Assembly (NCBI GenBank): GCA_034440615.1
Contig: JAOTOM010001520.1
Span: forward strand, 1-64,000
Direction of reading: 5' to 3'
Length of the DNA: 64,000 bases
DNA from: Ashinkailepas kermadecensis
Taxonomy: Eukaryota > Arthropoda > Thecostraca > Neolepadidae
Shown: piece by piece, positions 22,290 to 34,978 of the stretch
How positions within the stretch are numbered: the stretch's first letter is position 1
How the letters are laid out: every line of letters begins with the position of its first letter
The notes under the pieces: model-generated
Databases searched by the model: none
Told to the model about the DNA's origin: nothing
What the model saw: the letters and a program-made list of their open reading frames with translations, nothing else
Position numbers and translations under genes: made by a program

Positions 22290-22826
22290 AGGCATGTGCA
22301 TTTTGACGATTCCAAAGGCGTCTCCTGGAGAAAGTTCATCGGCGATTTTCTTCAGGTGAATATCACTTGTGGCGGCATTGGCAGTTTATCAACTTCTTGG
22401 TCCTCGTTTTTAGTGCCGAGTGGGATCTCTGATGATGCGTACAAACTTGGTTGTGTCTGAGAGGATAGTAATATTTATATCCAGATATTTTGTGCTTCTC
22501 TAGGATAACGAAGTTTGACGACTTGTCGGCTGGTCTAATTATGATGTTTTCGTCTCCCTAAGTCCTTTGGTAGCCGGTCGAAGACATTTATTGAGTAGTG
22601 GTCTGCGGTTGCACGTTTCTCTGTACCTTGTGCTTTCAGCAAGGAGCTGACTTTCCTGGTTGAGGTTCACTGTGACTGGGTTGTTGGCGTCCAGTTTCAT
22701 TATGTCCTGATGTAAAAACTCCAGCTCAATATTTGTGTTCGGTGATGTCATGTTTCGCTTGGTGATGGCACTTGAGCCCAATATTAATGAGTTCTTCCTA
22801 GTAGCTAGTAAGCTTGATGGATGCAA
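22290..22826 (-). pseudogene. Penelope-like element, N-terminal block of reverse transcriptase
   Basis: On the minus strand the frame from 22826 runs 96 codons, with 'DANNPVTVNLNQESQLLA' near its middle. After a frameshift near 22550 it gives 'ENIIIRPADKSSNFVIL' (about 22550-22500). The I-x-P-A-D-K-(G/S)-x-x-V/F-V-I motif opens the RT domain of Penelope-like elements. It is in the right orientation to be the front of the element whose palm and nuclease lie at 20641-21723. The middle part is heavily decayed or replaced. Confidence 0.6.
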
Positions 22827-22829
22827 AGA

Positions 22830-23350
22830 TTACGTAACCTCTTTGTGGTACAGGTAGCATACTGCTTTCTGTTTAATAATGCCATCTGATGAACAGTTGC
22901 GCACAGTATGTATTATGCACGTGGTGTATGCTTCCAAAATGGTGAAAGTGGCACCGAAACGTTGAGAATAAATGAACGATATCGGACAAATGCTTTCCAA
23001 CCTAAATTAAGAACCGAACCCGAATTAATCACCTCGTTCTGGCCCGCTACCCCGTCCCAACCAGTCAACAACAAGAATGTTTTGATGACAAGCCGGTCTC
23101 GATCAACATAAGGAGAAAGGCCAGCCAACCGTGAGATCGGTGACCCCGGTGAAAATTTTAGACCCTCAGTGGAAATGTCCAGACCTGCAGACCGCCCTGA
23201 CGGCCCCAGGCGGCTTCAAGATACACACGGCCTAAGGGGAATACAAAAATGCACTCCCACCAATCAAGAGCAAGAACTCAATCCGGATCCCTGGGAGTGG
23301 CCAGAGAATAGAGGAGGCGGAGCTAGAGCGAATTGAAGAGAGACTGGCAG
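22830..23350. other. No gene recognised
   Basis: No supported gene. Reading frames of 67-71 codons overlap on opposite strands across 22908-23128. Confidence 0.5.
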
Positions 23351-23352
23351 TA

Positions 23353-23386
23353 TCTCTCTCTCTCTCTCTCTCTCTCGCTCACTCCT
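23353..23386. repeat. (TC)n microsatellite
   Basis: A run of about 33 bases of TC dinucleotide precedes 'cgctcactcctactcgctc'. Confidence 0.95.
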
Positions 23387-24001
23387 ACTCGCTCAGTCTC
23401 TCACTCACGGACGGAGCAGTCTCAGGTAGAGTCGAGACGACCGAAGAGGCCAGCCGTATAACATACGCACAGAACCACCAGCAAAATGTGAGTGCCGTCG
23501 GTCTGCCATGCCTTCTTCCTTCTTCCAAACCGACCTCATTTCTAGGACAGATATTTCCTCCTCAATCTAATTCATTCTGCTGAAAGGAGTCTTATGGGGG
23601 GGGGGGGAGGACAAATGGAATAAATTCGAGGTGTTGTGTGGGGAGACATGTGCGACACGGCCGGTGGCGCAGACGTCGCACGCCTCTTAAAGAGGGGTAG
23701 GTTATGGAGGTGAGGGATGGGACGGGGAAGGCGTGTGCCAGGAGCGTTTACCGGTCCTGTTGGCGTACGATGCATATACATGTAAATATATCATATATAT
23801 TTACATATATATAGATCAAAAAGTGTATGTTTACAATGTTTACATTCCCTTGATGATATAAATGTTTGAGCGCACCAGCAGAGACACGTAGCAGCTGCTC
23901 AGCCTTTGACGGACATAATTAGCGATGAATAGGAATATTTGGGATAAAAAGGGGCATAGCTTGGGCTAACGATCAGAGATACTAGGTACAAATCGGATCC
24001 T
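23387..24001. other. No gene recognised
   Basis: Includes a G run (23596-23606) and a TA-rich patch with an imperfect palindrome around 'tatatcatatatatttaca' (23786-23812). No gene is recognisable. Confidence 0.5.
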
Positions 24002-24187
24002 AACATCCGTCCTGTAGGACCATCAGGCCAGAGTGTGTCGTGAAAATGACCATCGCTCGGTTCGATAGCACGTATGTTGAGAACTGTGCGTGCAACATCC
24101 GCCTCGTAGGACCACCGGGCCAAAGCGGGTCGTGAAAATGACCATCGCTCGGTCTGATAGCACGCATGTTGAGAACTGTGCGTGCAA
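24002..24187 (-). repeat. Two-copy tandem duplication, 92-bp period
   Basis: The 92-bp unit beginning 'aacatccg' is present twice (about 24002-24093 and 24096-24187). The segments 'gtgaaaatgaccatcgctcg' and 'tgttgagaactgtgcgtgc' are identical in both, with about ten differences elsewhere. Minus-strand frames across it overlap but are not recognisable. Confidence 0.9.
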
Positions 24188-26025
24188 TATCCATGTCATC
24201 CCCCTCCTCGTCCAATGTGTTCGACCCTCACATTAACAGGACTTAAAGCAATAACGTTATAGCCCAACTACCCGCCGTGGTGCAGACTGATTCAAAATCC
24301 AAAACTCTAGAGGCGCCCTCCAGCTGTGCGTTCAGTGGCGTAACTTTCGTGATTAACCAGATAGCATTGAGGTCAGATGCCGATGGCCGGGTCAGCCACT
24401 GTACGTGGGGATTAACGCAATAGATGACGTCAGGGATACGACCCTCCCGAACGGTAGCGTAGTACATACCTCGGCGACCAGGTGGACAGAGGGGATGCTA
24501 TTTACGTCCAGAACTGAAACGGCGGGCCGTGCCTCGGGGGCTGAGGGGCGTGCGCAGCACTTTTCGCTGGGATCGGGTCACCAACTGCCGACAGGTAGAC
24601 GTGAATAGTACCGTGTACCCTCCCGACACGACATGGGATGATTCACACATTATGCTTGGATATGTGCCTGATGTTAATTTGTTGTATGAAATAAATTGAT
24701 AAGCGAGGCAGCCGACCTCCTATGGACTGAACGTTCCCGGGTAATGGTAGTGAGTGTTGAAGCCCGTCTAAATTGTTTAGCTATTAATGCTGTCATGTAT
24801 GATCTGCGTTTGGATGATATCTAATTGTGAGAGGGAGCGACGAACGGACACTTCGGGGGCATTAGCTCACCTACTCTGGTTCTTTGACCACAAAATCCTG
24901 CTGGCCTCTGTGACCCAGAGGCGCAGATGAGGGCGGGCAGAGTATGCATGTGATGCCGTTAAAGGAAGCACACATTGCGTCCGTCGAGTTTGGCGCCGGA
25001 CAATAGGATATTGCAAAACACTGCACGGGCGTGAGTCCGCCTTCGTTCGCTGCACGTTGGGGCATGGAGCTGTGCGACGGTTCGGGGGCGCACGGACAGG
25101 TTTGGCGTGCCGTAAGCCCCGAGGCTGAAAGGGTAGAGCAGGCTAGGTTATGTAGACAGCCAGAGAACGTACCCAACGTGGTAGGGATCCGTGCCCACTC
25201 GTTGGATACATAGGCCTAATCGCACGTTTACAGCGAATAAGGCCCGGCACGACCTCGACTGGCTTAAGGTTAGGTAGGTTGGTCAAAGACACCAGAGCAC
25301 CTGTATAAGCCCTCGGAGCTAGTACGATGAGCCCCGCTCGTAGCATTAAGCTTTATCCAGGCGAGGAACGCTGCCAATAATGGCGAAGCCAGCTATGATT
25401 GGCAGTGAAAGGTTTGCATATTCTGCCAACATACCATCAAAAATAGAGCAATGGTCTGTCGATATATGTGTTTGTGTACCGCTGAGGGGGAGTGGGGGAC
25501 GGGAGCCAAATTTTGGGACCAAGCAATTCACTAATTAATAAGGAGAGAGTAAATGGGACGAGCGAATGTGAGTGAATGAGAGAATGAATGTGTGTTAGGT
25601 AGTTTTAAGGACCAGCGGAAGCCGCTTGGGGCTAAACACAGGCACCTATTTCGTGTGGTACATTGCAAAAAAATTATAATACTATTAGCATCCCAAAAGT
25701 CCCAATCCGGGACAAGTCATTCAAACCACGGACAAATTACATCCTCATTAAATATCTAATACAACATATTAATTCTAATTTGGCTAGAGACACTCCCTTA
25801 CTTACCTATATGGTGTTCCCAAAACTTTGACCTCACACACATATGAAGTCGTGTTAGGGACGGTTGCTCAAACAACACCAAGCCAGCTGGGGTTGGAGGA
25901 ATGTGTGGTGGAGGTGGCGGGGAAACACAACACAACACACCACAGACATAGGCACAAGCAACAAAGGAGAGAGTTAGCTCAGTCTTAGTAAGCTCAGCCC
26001 TTAGTAAGTGTAATCAGTTCAGTTC
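24188..26025. other. No gene recognised
   Basis: 1.8 kb of mixed-composition sequence. Reading frames of 60-100 codons overlap on both strands near 24870-25350 and none is recognised. Short 'ttaggtaggtt' phrases near 25268 are too few to call telomeric. Confidence 0.5.
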
Positions 26026-26225
26026 AGTTTGGGTTGGGTTCCCATTAGCTCACACACACCCCAAGCACCCCGGGCACACACCCCGCACAGCTCCCACACT
26101 AGCCCAAACAGCCCACAACAGACCCCACCACCACCACCCACCGCAACCACACCCGCCACACCCCCACACCCCACCGACGGCAGAGTCGCCACACCCAAAT
26201 ATGTATATATATATATATACATAGC
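26026..26225. repeat. C/A-rich low-complexity tract ending in (TA)n
   Basis: A 'cacaccccacc'-rich tract (26045-26190) is followed by a short TA run (26199-26220). A 218-codon plus-strand frame (26029-26685) begins in this tract. It is Pro/Thr-rich only where the tract is and featureless after it, so I do not call a gene. Confidence 0.8.
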
Positions 26226-27685
26226 ACACCATCACGTGGGCGTGGATGAAAACGATTTGGTAGCAAATCGGTTGGATGATAACAGGAGCGTGCTGAGCAA
26301 AAGAACAAAAGGGGTAGTAAGTACATGCGTCGGTGACCTTTCACCTCATGCTACGCTTCGCCATCAATGGTCGAGCGAAGTAAATAACATTGGGTTTTCG
26401 TTTCGCGATATTCCAGCTATAACTCAAACTATCACTCAGCATCATCGCAATATCACAAGACGAGCTCTGTTGTTATGTGTGAGGAATCCTATCAGGAGTG
26501 TACCATGCAACCGCAATCTCAATTTTTATAAGGAAGAAATGAAAGGTAGAACTTTGCGATTCCACGTCCACTTTACCCTATTTATCTCACTGGTTGGTTT
26601 AAATACATACTTACTCAATAACTTCCTTTGTTGTGTTTTTAGACGTATTACTCGTTTCGTTTCGTCGCAAATTCTAGCGTCCTAGCTGATGAACGCTTCT
26701 ACTAATTACATTTCTATCCTTGTCGATCTCGGTTCATATGCATTATGCTATCCTATCTAATTGTCAACTTCATGCACTTCGGAGAGTTCAGTGTGAAGCT
26801 GCCGATGTTGCCAGTGCTTCTCGAAATCTATCACATGGGCAATCTGGCAATTGAATCGTGATCGCTGATCGTCAACCAGGCAGTGAAGACACGTTTATAA
26901 ATGGTATTTTCAGCTTTCATTTCGCATGCGAAGATTACCAGGCATTCATTGTTTGGAAATACTTACCCGGAAACTAGATACGCCGAGGCTAGTGATGCTT
27001 ATCGGAGTTATCCTCACCTACACTTCGAACGAAGTAGAACAATATTTCTTCAAGTTTTTATTTTCTAAGGCTGGCACCGATAAATCGAATTGTGTGTGAC
27101 GAGGGACATTTACATTAACTTGTCTCCATCACAGCCACATGGTTGATCCGCAAGTCCTCCGAAAATGGGAGATAACATGGCCTCCTTGTTTCCTATTGGT
27201 CCAAATTCCGTTACCAATGGGCAGAACAAATACTGCGATGGTTTTAGCTGCCCGAAAACGGTTACGAGGAATAACAAAATATGCATAAATTGCAGCTTGT
27301 CTTATTTCTGCATTGCAAATGAAAAAATACCCAACGAACATCCACGCACATCACTGCCTATACACAATTCAGTCTACGCACAACGTGACATTTAGACACA
27401 TTTAGCACTGTTTGACGCGACATCAACAACATAAACAAAAAGCACCCTCATTCGCTTGAACTCTCAGCAACTGAACATCTTTTTCCCATCACGGCCGCGT
27501 CACCACGTGCACACCTCGACGGTCGGCAGCGTGATGGCAGGCCGGACGACTGTCGCCCGCACCCAGCACCGTGACAGGCCATACCCGCCGGCCGTAACTC
27601 AGTCGCAGGAGCGCGGACGGCTACCGCTCGTCGGGCGCGCACTCTTCCGCATTCTGCCGGCAGATGTCAGCGGTGTCCCGCCAGC
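26226..27685. other. No gene recognised
   Basis: About 1.4 kb with frames up to 76 codons. None is recognisable. The sequence becomes GC-rich from 27490, at the approach to the 65-bp array. Confidence 0.5.
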
Positions 27686-27691
27686 CGGCTG

Positions 27692-28009
27692 CCAGCGTGT
27701 GGCAGCTCAGGCAGCTCGTGGGCAGGCCGGGGCTGCTGTGCGGTCCGTATGTCTCACCAGCGTGTGGCAGCTCAGGCAGCTCGTGGGCAGGCCGGGGCTG
27801 CTGTGCGGTCCGTATGTCTCACCAGCGTGTGGCAGCTCAGGCAGCTCGTGGGCAGGCCGGGGCTGCTGTGCGGTCCGTATGTCTCACCAGCGTGTGGCAG
27901 CTCAGGCAGCTCGTGGGCAGGCTGGGGCTGCTGTGCGGTCCGTATGTCTCACCAGCGTGTGGCAGCTCAGGCAGCTCGTGGGCAGGCCGGGGCTGCTGTG
28001 CGGTCCATA
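27692..28009 (+). repeat. 65-bp GC-rich minisatellite, left part (about 5 units)
   Basis: Units of 65 bp with the core 'gtggcagctcaggcagctcg' and 'ccggggctgctgtgcggtcc' are repeated with almost no change. All five carry GTGGCAG. Because 65 is not a multiple of three, successive units rotate through frames and all three frames are open. That yields spurious Cys/Arg/Ala-rich proteins. The array stops at a TA (28008-28009), where a mariner entered, and resumes at 29316. Confidence 0.97.
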
Positions 28010-29315
<1,306 letters not shown>

Positions 29316-30424
29316 TATGTCTCACCAGCGTGTGGAAGCTCAGGCAGCTCGTGGGCAGGCCGGGGCTGCTGTGCGGTCCGTATGTCTCACCAGCGTGGGC
29401 AGCTCAGGCAGCTCGTGGGCAGGCCGGGGCTGCTGTGCGGTCCGTATGTCTCACCAGCGTGTGGAAGCTCAGGCAGCTCGTGGGCAGGCCGGGGCTGCTG
29501 TGCGGTCCGTATGTCTCACCAGCGTGTGGCAGCTCAGGCACCTCGTGGGCAGGCCGGGGCTGCTGTGCGGTCCATATGTCTCACCAGCGTGTGGAAGCTC
29601 AGGCAGCTCGTGGGCAGGCCGGGGCTGCTGTACGGTCCGTATGTCTCACCAGCGTGTGGAAGCTCAGGCAGCTCGTGGGCAGGCCGGGGCTGCTGTGCGG
29701 TCCGTATGTCTCACCAGCGTGTGGAAGCTCAGGCAGCTCGTGGGCAGGCCGGGGCTGCTGTGCGGTCCGTATGTCTCACCAGCGTGTGGAAGCTCAGGCA
29801 GCTCGTGGGCAGGCCGGGGCTGCTGTGCGGTCCATATGTCTCACCAGCGTGTGGAAGCTCAGGCAGCTCGTGGGCAGACCGGGGCTGCTGTGCGGTCCGT
29901 ATGTCTCACCAGCGTGTGGAAGCTCAGGCAGCTCGTGGGCAGGCCGGGGCTGCTGTGCGGTCCGTATGTCTCACCAGCGTGTGGAAGCTCAGGCAGCTCG
30001 TGGGCAGGCCGGGGCTGCTGTGCGGTCCGTATGTCTCACCAGCGTGTGGAAGCTCAGGCAGCTCGTGGGCAGGCCGGGGCTGCTGTGCGGTCCGTATGTC
30101 TCACCAGCGTGTGGAAGCTCAGGCAGCTCGTGGGCAGGCCGGGGCTACTGTGCGGTCCATATGTCTCACCAGCGTGTGGAAGCTCAGGCAGCTCGTGGGC
30201 AGGCCGGGGCTGCTGTGCGGTCCGTATGTCTCACCAGCGTGTGGCAGCTCAGGCAGCTCGTGGGCAGGCCGGGGCTGCTGTGCGGTCCGTATGTCTCACC
30301 AGCGTGTGGCAGCTCAGGCAGCTCGTGGGCAGGCCGGGGCTGCTGTGCGGTCCGTATGTCTCACCAGCGTGTGGCAGCTCAGGCAGCTCGTGGGCAGGCC
30401 GGGGCTGCTGTGCGGTCCGTATGC
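29316..30424 (+). repeat. 65-bp GC-rich minisatellite, right part (about 17 units)
   Basis: This is the continuation of the array cut by the mariner. Two unit types alternate in blocks: GTGGAAG predominates from 29330 to 30185, and GTGGCAG occurs near 29527 and in the last three units. One unit near 29394 lacks a base (GTGGGCAG), which shifts frame. A third polymorphism, CCATATG for CCGTATG, occurs at about 29573, 29832 and 30157, at spacings of 260 and 325 bp (4 and 5 units). That suggests amplification in multi-unit blocks. Frames of 386-436 codons across it are by-products. Confidence 0.97.
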
Positions 30425-30706
30425 CGCGTGACTGCTGCGGCGAATGCCCACAGGAATCGTGCACAGCGCCCGCGTGAAATACTCACAGAAACAGCTCACA
30501 CCACCGCCCATTTCCCCGACATTCGCGGGTACAGGCACATGCAAACGAGTTTAATACAATCCTGACCCTTCAAGAATTCTTGGTGGCAAAAGACAAAACA
30601 GCATGCATGTCAACAAACGAGTACTGGTTGTTGCTGCCCGCTGCAAAATGATTTACACTTGAACCTAACCTGAACAAAAAAGGTTGGTTTTACAACTCGA
30701 TCTATT
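30425..30706. other. No gene recognised
   Basis: Spacer after the minisatellite, nothing supported. Confidence 0.5.
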
Positions 30707-30707
30707 T

Positions 30708-30708
<1 letters not shown>

Positions 30709-30749
<41 letters not shown>
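30709..30749. repeat. (CA)n microsatellite
   Basis: About 40 bases of CA dinucleotide. Confidence 0.97.
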
Positions 30750-30750
<1 letters not shown>

Positions 30751-31345
30751 CTTGTGAGCCGTGAAAAGCGAGCCACATGACCGTACGGTCACAACCGAGG
30801 ACCACCATTTCTAAGCGTGATGGAACGCTATGACGGAAGCACATCATTGCCACATGGTGCTCGACCGTTACCAAATGTTGTATGACACGATAAATTAGAA
30901 AGTATATGTTTTATGACGGGTTGTACTTACGAGGTCCAAGTGACAACAGAGGTCCAGTTGTGTGAACTGGGCAGATTATCGTGTATTTCGAGGACCATGT
31001 GTGTGATGTGCATGTAAAACCGAGGCCCATGTTGACCTTTTGTACGTACATTAATTTGGACATCTCCAATGGCTAAACGGGTATTATTTATCCCAATATG
31101 TGATCTACTATCAACGCACCATTTTTGTGGTCAAGGATTTCGGTCACGGTGTACCCCACACTTCGATGCTGATTTGTGACGTACCCATGCTGCGTTGTCG
31201 TGACACCATCTGGCTGCTGTTGATCTTCCTCTCGATGAGACCTCTCGATTGTTTAAAAAAAAAGCTGGGTCTGACAGGATTCGCCGCTGAACAAGAGGTA
31301 AATAATGTGGCACTGGCGAGTGGTTCGCCAGGCACGCCAAGAGGT
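30750..31345. other. No gene recognised
   Basis: Unremarkable sequence. The 128-codon frame at 31100-31486 runs into the interspersed repeat at 31346 and has no domain. Confidence 0.5.
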
Positions 31346-31440
31346 ATATTGGAGGGGCCCAATGCATTAAGGCCATGTGTGCTTGCTAATTTGGTTGGCG
31401 GGGCAAACCCGATAGTGTCCCATGTTTACTCGCCCAGTCT
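31346..31440 (+). repeat. Interspersed repeat (GGTTGGYGGGGC family)
   Basis: 'ggaggggcccaatgcatt', 'aatttggttggcggggc' and 'gtgtcccatg' occur in the order seen at 19490-19560 and, reversed, at 1556-1690. A short piece of the same family is at 48646-48770. Confidence 0.55.
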
Positions 31441-32500
31441 TTCCGGTCAAATTCTCACACCCCGCCTCAGGGTGGGGGCATTATAAGCCCCCCCCCCCTA
31501 TGAAATGTAGGTGTAGACACCCGCCCCAACTTCGTATATTGTGTGTAAGGACATGTGGCACATCTCCGCCATTCCAAGTGGTTAAAAATACGGTACGATC
31601 TGAGAAAGAGGGAATTAACTACCCGTAAGGAAAGATGAATGACCTTAATCGACATTTCTTGTTTGCCCAACTCGCATTCATATCTATTACTCTTTTTTCG
31701 CTGCTGAGTTAGTGGTTCCGTAAGGGTGTACACAGAAAATTAGTTCCGACAATTTAAAGCCTCAGAACCGTTCGACAGGATTTAATAAGTGGTGAAGCCA
31801 ATCCTAGTGGTATGGGATCCTTTCCTGCATTTTGTTGGGGGACACTCAAACCCCCACGAGGAGAGTTGATACAAGGGTTTGCTTTCCAGCGAGGTTCACT
31901 CAGATGCTGGAAGGTAGCGCGAAACATCGAACATCGTCATTGTAACACCGCTTAATTGACAACACTTAACATCTGAAGCGCCCCCCCCCCGCCCCTGCCC
32001 TCACTCAACACTTTTTGCTGACGCCGTATGGGCACTTGTGGCCCACGTCTTCCAACGCCCTTACTTTAATAATTCCTTTTAGAAGGGGACTCTCCTCCAG
32101 TGCGGGACATCCCTTTCCAGCAAAGGGCACCTCTTTCCGGTCAGGCACTCCTCATCTTTCATGGCGAACGCCACTGAGGTTCCGGGATTCACAGGGAACC
32201 TGCCCCATTTGGACCGGTTGGAAATTCACACAGAGCCGATGATGGTGTACCATTTGTTGCGTTGTTGCCCTTGTTTGCGCAACTGCGACTGCTGTTTGCT
32301 CGCAGGCCGGCGCTATCCCAGGCGTTGAGTGGTGACGGCGCATGTCTTCGTGGTGTGCGCGATACTATTGCTGCCCACACCGGAGAAACAACATATTCAA
32401 CGCGAGGTGACCAAATAGACTGATGCATATACCTGGGACCAGATAATACCAACTGACCAATATTGAACCTTCAGGACTAAATTAAGACAGAACGGACAGA
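31441..32500. other. No gene recognised
   Basis: Contains two C runs (31488-31499 and 31981-31990). Several frames of 63-88 codons occur, none recognisable. Confidence 0.5.
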
Positions 32501-32683
32501 GGCCGAGGCAGAGGCAGGCAGACAGTGAGGGACATACGGAGACACATACAGAGACAGAGTAAGAGCAACAGCAAGAGTAAGAACAAGAGAAAGAGAAGAG
32601 GAGGTAGAGGAAGATGCAGAAGCGGAGGAAGGCGCAGAGACAGAAACGGAAACAGAGTGAGAGAGAGTGAGAGAGAGAAGAGA

Positions 32684-32815
32684 GGGAGATGGAGATGGAG
32701 ATGGAGATGGAGATGGAGATGGAGATGGAGATGGAGATGGAGATGGAGATGGAGATGGAGATGGAGATGGAGATGGAGATGGAGATGGAGATGGAGATGG
32801 AGATGGAGATGGAGA
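32684..32815 (+). repeat. (GGAGAT)n hexanucleotide array
   Basis: About 21 perfect GGAGAT units give Met-Glu, Gly-Asp or Trp-Arg dipeptide strings in the three frames. GAGAGG-type purine repeats follow (32816-32880). The 162-, 102- and 77-codon frames over it are by-products. The purine-only strand could form triplex DNA, which is an inference. Confidence 0.97.
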
Positions 32816-32881
32816 GGGAGGGAGGGAGAGGGAGAGGGAGAGGGAGGGAGGGAGAGAGGAAGAGGGAGAGAGGGAGAGAGA

Positions 32882-33367
32882 GCTCCCTGGGGCGACGTGA
32901 AGGGCCCCTGGATCTACGGAAGGGCCCCGGGTTCAAGGAGAAGATTTTGGGGTGTAGGGGCGCATCGACTGCGCCCGTCATGCAGCCTCAAGGATAATGT
33001 CCCGGACCGATGAAGAGGGCCTCTGGTCAACGAAGAATGCCAACGGGCAGATGATGAGGACCCTGGGCTGAGCCAACGTGGGCTTCTCGGTCGACTGAGG
33101 GGTCCATGATCGTTGGAAGGGCTCCCGGGCTGACGAAGGGGCCCAAGCCAATATGAAGGGCCTCTGGGCTGGTGGCGGTGCTCAAGCCGAAGCAAGTCTC
33201 CTGATTTTATGAGCAGGTCGTAAACTTTCGAAAAAAGGGCGCCTACCTGACCGAAAAGGCTCTGGATCGCTAAAGATGGCCCATGGGATGACGGATGGGC
33301 TCCTAGTTACCGGAGGTGATCTCGCGCCGTCAGAAAAGGCCCCTGGGCGAACGCGCGGGGTCCAAGC
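32882..33367 (+). repeat. Degenerate GGGCCC(C)TGG array, left of element B
   Basis: Diverged phrases such as 'gaagggcccctggat', 'gaaggggcccaagcc' and 'gaagggcctctgggctg' recur every 30-40 bases. The same type of sequence resumes immediately after element B at 43276 ('agcccctggact', 'ggagggggcccaagctg'). This single array was therefore split by the insertion of B. Confidence 0.75.
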
Positions 33368-33454
33368 CGTACAAGCAAGGGCGTCGCCACCGGGGGGGCA
33401 GAGGGGGCCAGTCGCCCCCCTGCCGTGAGACTGGGGCGCGCCCCCCCCCCTGAA

Positions 33455-33990
33455 ATTTGAGGAGGCCCCTATCCGGAAATGCACAGGAAAAAGGTGAGCA
33501 AGGAGGCCGACCAGACATGAGAGGAGGCATCCAAGACGTGAGAGGAGGCCGACCAGACATGAGAGGAGGCCTCCAAACGTGAGAGGAGGCCAATAATTTG
33601 AAGAAGGAGTCACCTAGGAGAGGATAGGAGGCCCCAGAAATCAAGAGAGTGCCAACAATTGGCACGGATGCCCCCAGGAATGCAAAGGTGGCCCCCAGGA
33701 TTGCAAAGGAGGCCCCCAGGATTGCAAAGGAGGCCTCCAGGATTACAAAGGAGGCCCCCAGGATTGAAAAGGAGGCCCCATGATTGAAAAGGAGGCCCCC
33801 AGGATTGCAAAGGAGGCCCTCAGGATTGCAAAGGATGACTCCAGGAATGCAAAGGAGGCCCCCAGGATTGCAAAGGAGGCCTCTATGATTACAAAGGAGG
33901 CCCCAGGATTACAAAGGAGGCCCCCAGGGTTGCAAAGGAGGCCCTCAGGATTGCAAAGGAGGCTCCCAGGATTGCAAAGGAGGCCCCAAT
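33455..33990 (+). repeat. 21-bp GGAGGCCCCCAGGATTGCAAA array in copy B
   Basis: About 16-18 units of 20-21 bp ('aggaggcccccaggattgcaa') occur between 33660 and 33990, with more diverged units before. Copy A has a related but different unit at the same place ('ccccaggacgaaaaggaggc'), so each copy amplified its own variant. Confidence 0.9.
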
Positions 33991-34978
33991 ACGGGAAGGG
34001 AGACCTCAGAAAATGAGAGAAGGCCCTAAGACGGAAGAGAAAGCCAGTGGATATGAGATGAGGTTTCGGAGACGCAAAAGCAGCCCCCAAAACGGGTAAG
34101 GTTCCACCAAGATAGAAAAGGATGATCCAGAAAAGTGGCAGGAAGCACTTAATTCGGAAGAGGACGATATAAGATTGGAAATAAGACCCTTTGATGAACG
34201 TGGAAGACGTAAAATAGGAGAGAAGGGCAATTAGATAAGAGGGATGGCTCCAGGCGAGAAAGAAGGCTTCAAAACGGGTAAGAAGGTCCCCAGGAAATGA
34301 GAAGGTAACTGAGATAGGAAAGGTTGCTTGTAATTTGGAAGAGGAGGCACCTGAAAGAGAACAGGAGTCCACCAGGAGACAAAAGGCCACCCTTAAAATG
34401 GGCAAAGATAGAATCAAAACGTAGAACAGGAGGCCCCAAAGACGTGAGAGGAGGCCCCTAATTTGGAAAAGAAAGCCTCTAGAAAAGAAAAGGAGGCCCC
34501 TGCCGGACTCGAGAGGAGTCCCTCGAGATGGAGTAGGAGGTCTCCAGGGCCGAATGAGGCCCGACGACCGGAAGGAATTCCCAGGAAATGAGAGAAGGCC
34601 CTTAAGATGTGAGTGGTAGGTAGCAGGTATGGAAAGAGGCGAGGTTTCCAAAATTGAAGATCCCCTCAAGACGGGTAAGCTTTGCGAGGACAAAGGAGGA
34701 AGCCCACGAGGCGTGGCAGGAGGCCCCTAATTTGGCAGAGGATGCCCCTAGAACATGAGAGGAAGCCCCATGCCATGTTAAAGGGGCCCCAGGATGTGGG
34801 AGGAGGCCCTCCAAAACAGGAGAGGCGGACCATTGAATATGGAGGAGGGTAGGACGCACGAGAAGACGTCCAAAACCGGTAAAGAGGCTCCAGGAAATGA
34901 GACGAGACCCCTAAGACGCGAGAGGAGGTCTATAATTTCCAAGAAGCCCCTGAAATGGCAGGAGTCGTGCCGGGGTAC
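33991..34978 (+). repeat. Degenerate purine-rich array, colinear with 7990-8935 of copy A
   Basis: The order of phrases matches copy A, for example 'gagatgaggtttcggagacg', 'acgggtaaggttccacc' and 'ccatgttaaaggggcccca'. It supports common descent of A and B rather than independent simple-sequence growth. Confidence 0.8.

Noticed and set aside
26029..26685. 218-codon frame starting in a proline-rich tract
   Set aside because: The composition bias matches the C/A-rich low-complexity DNA, the frame continues through a (TA)n, and the rest is unrecognisable.
33743..34693. 316-codon minus-strand Leu/Ser/Phe-rich frame
   Set aside because: It is low complexity, generated by the GGAGGCCCC array. The matching region of copy A has different breaks.
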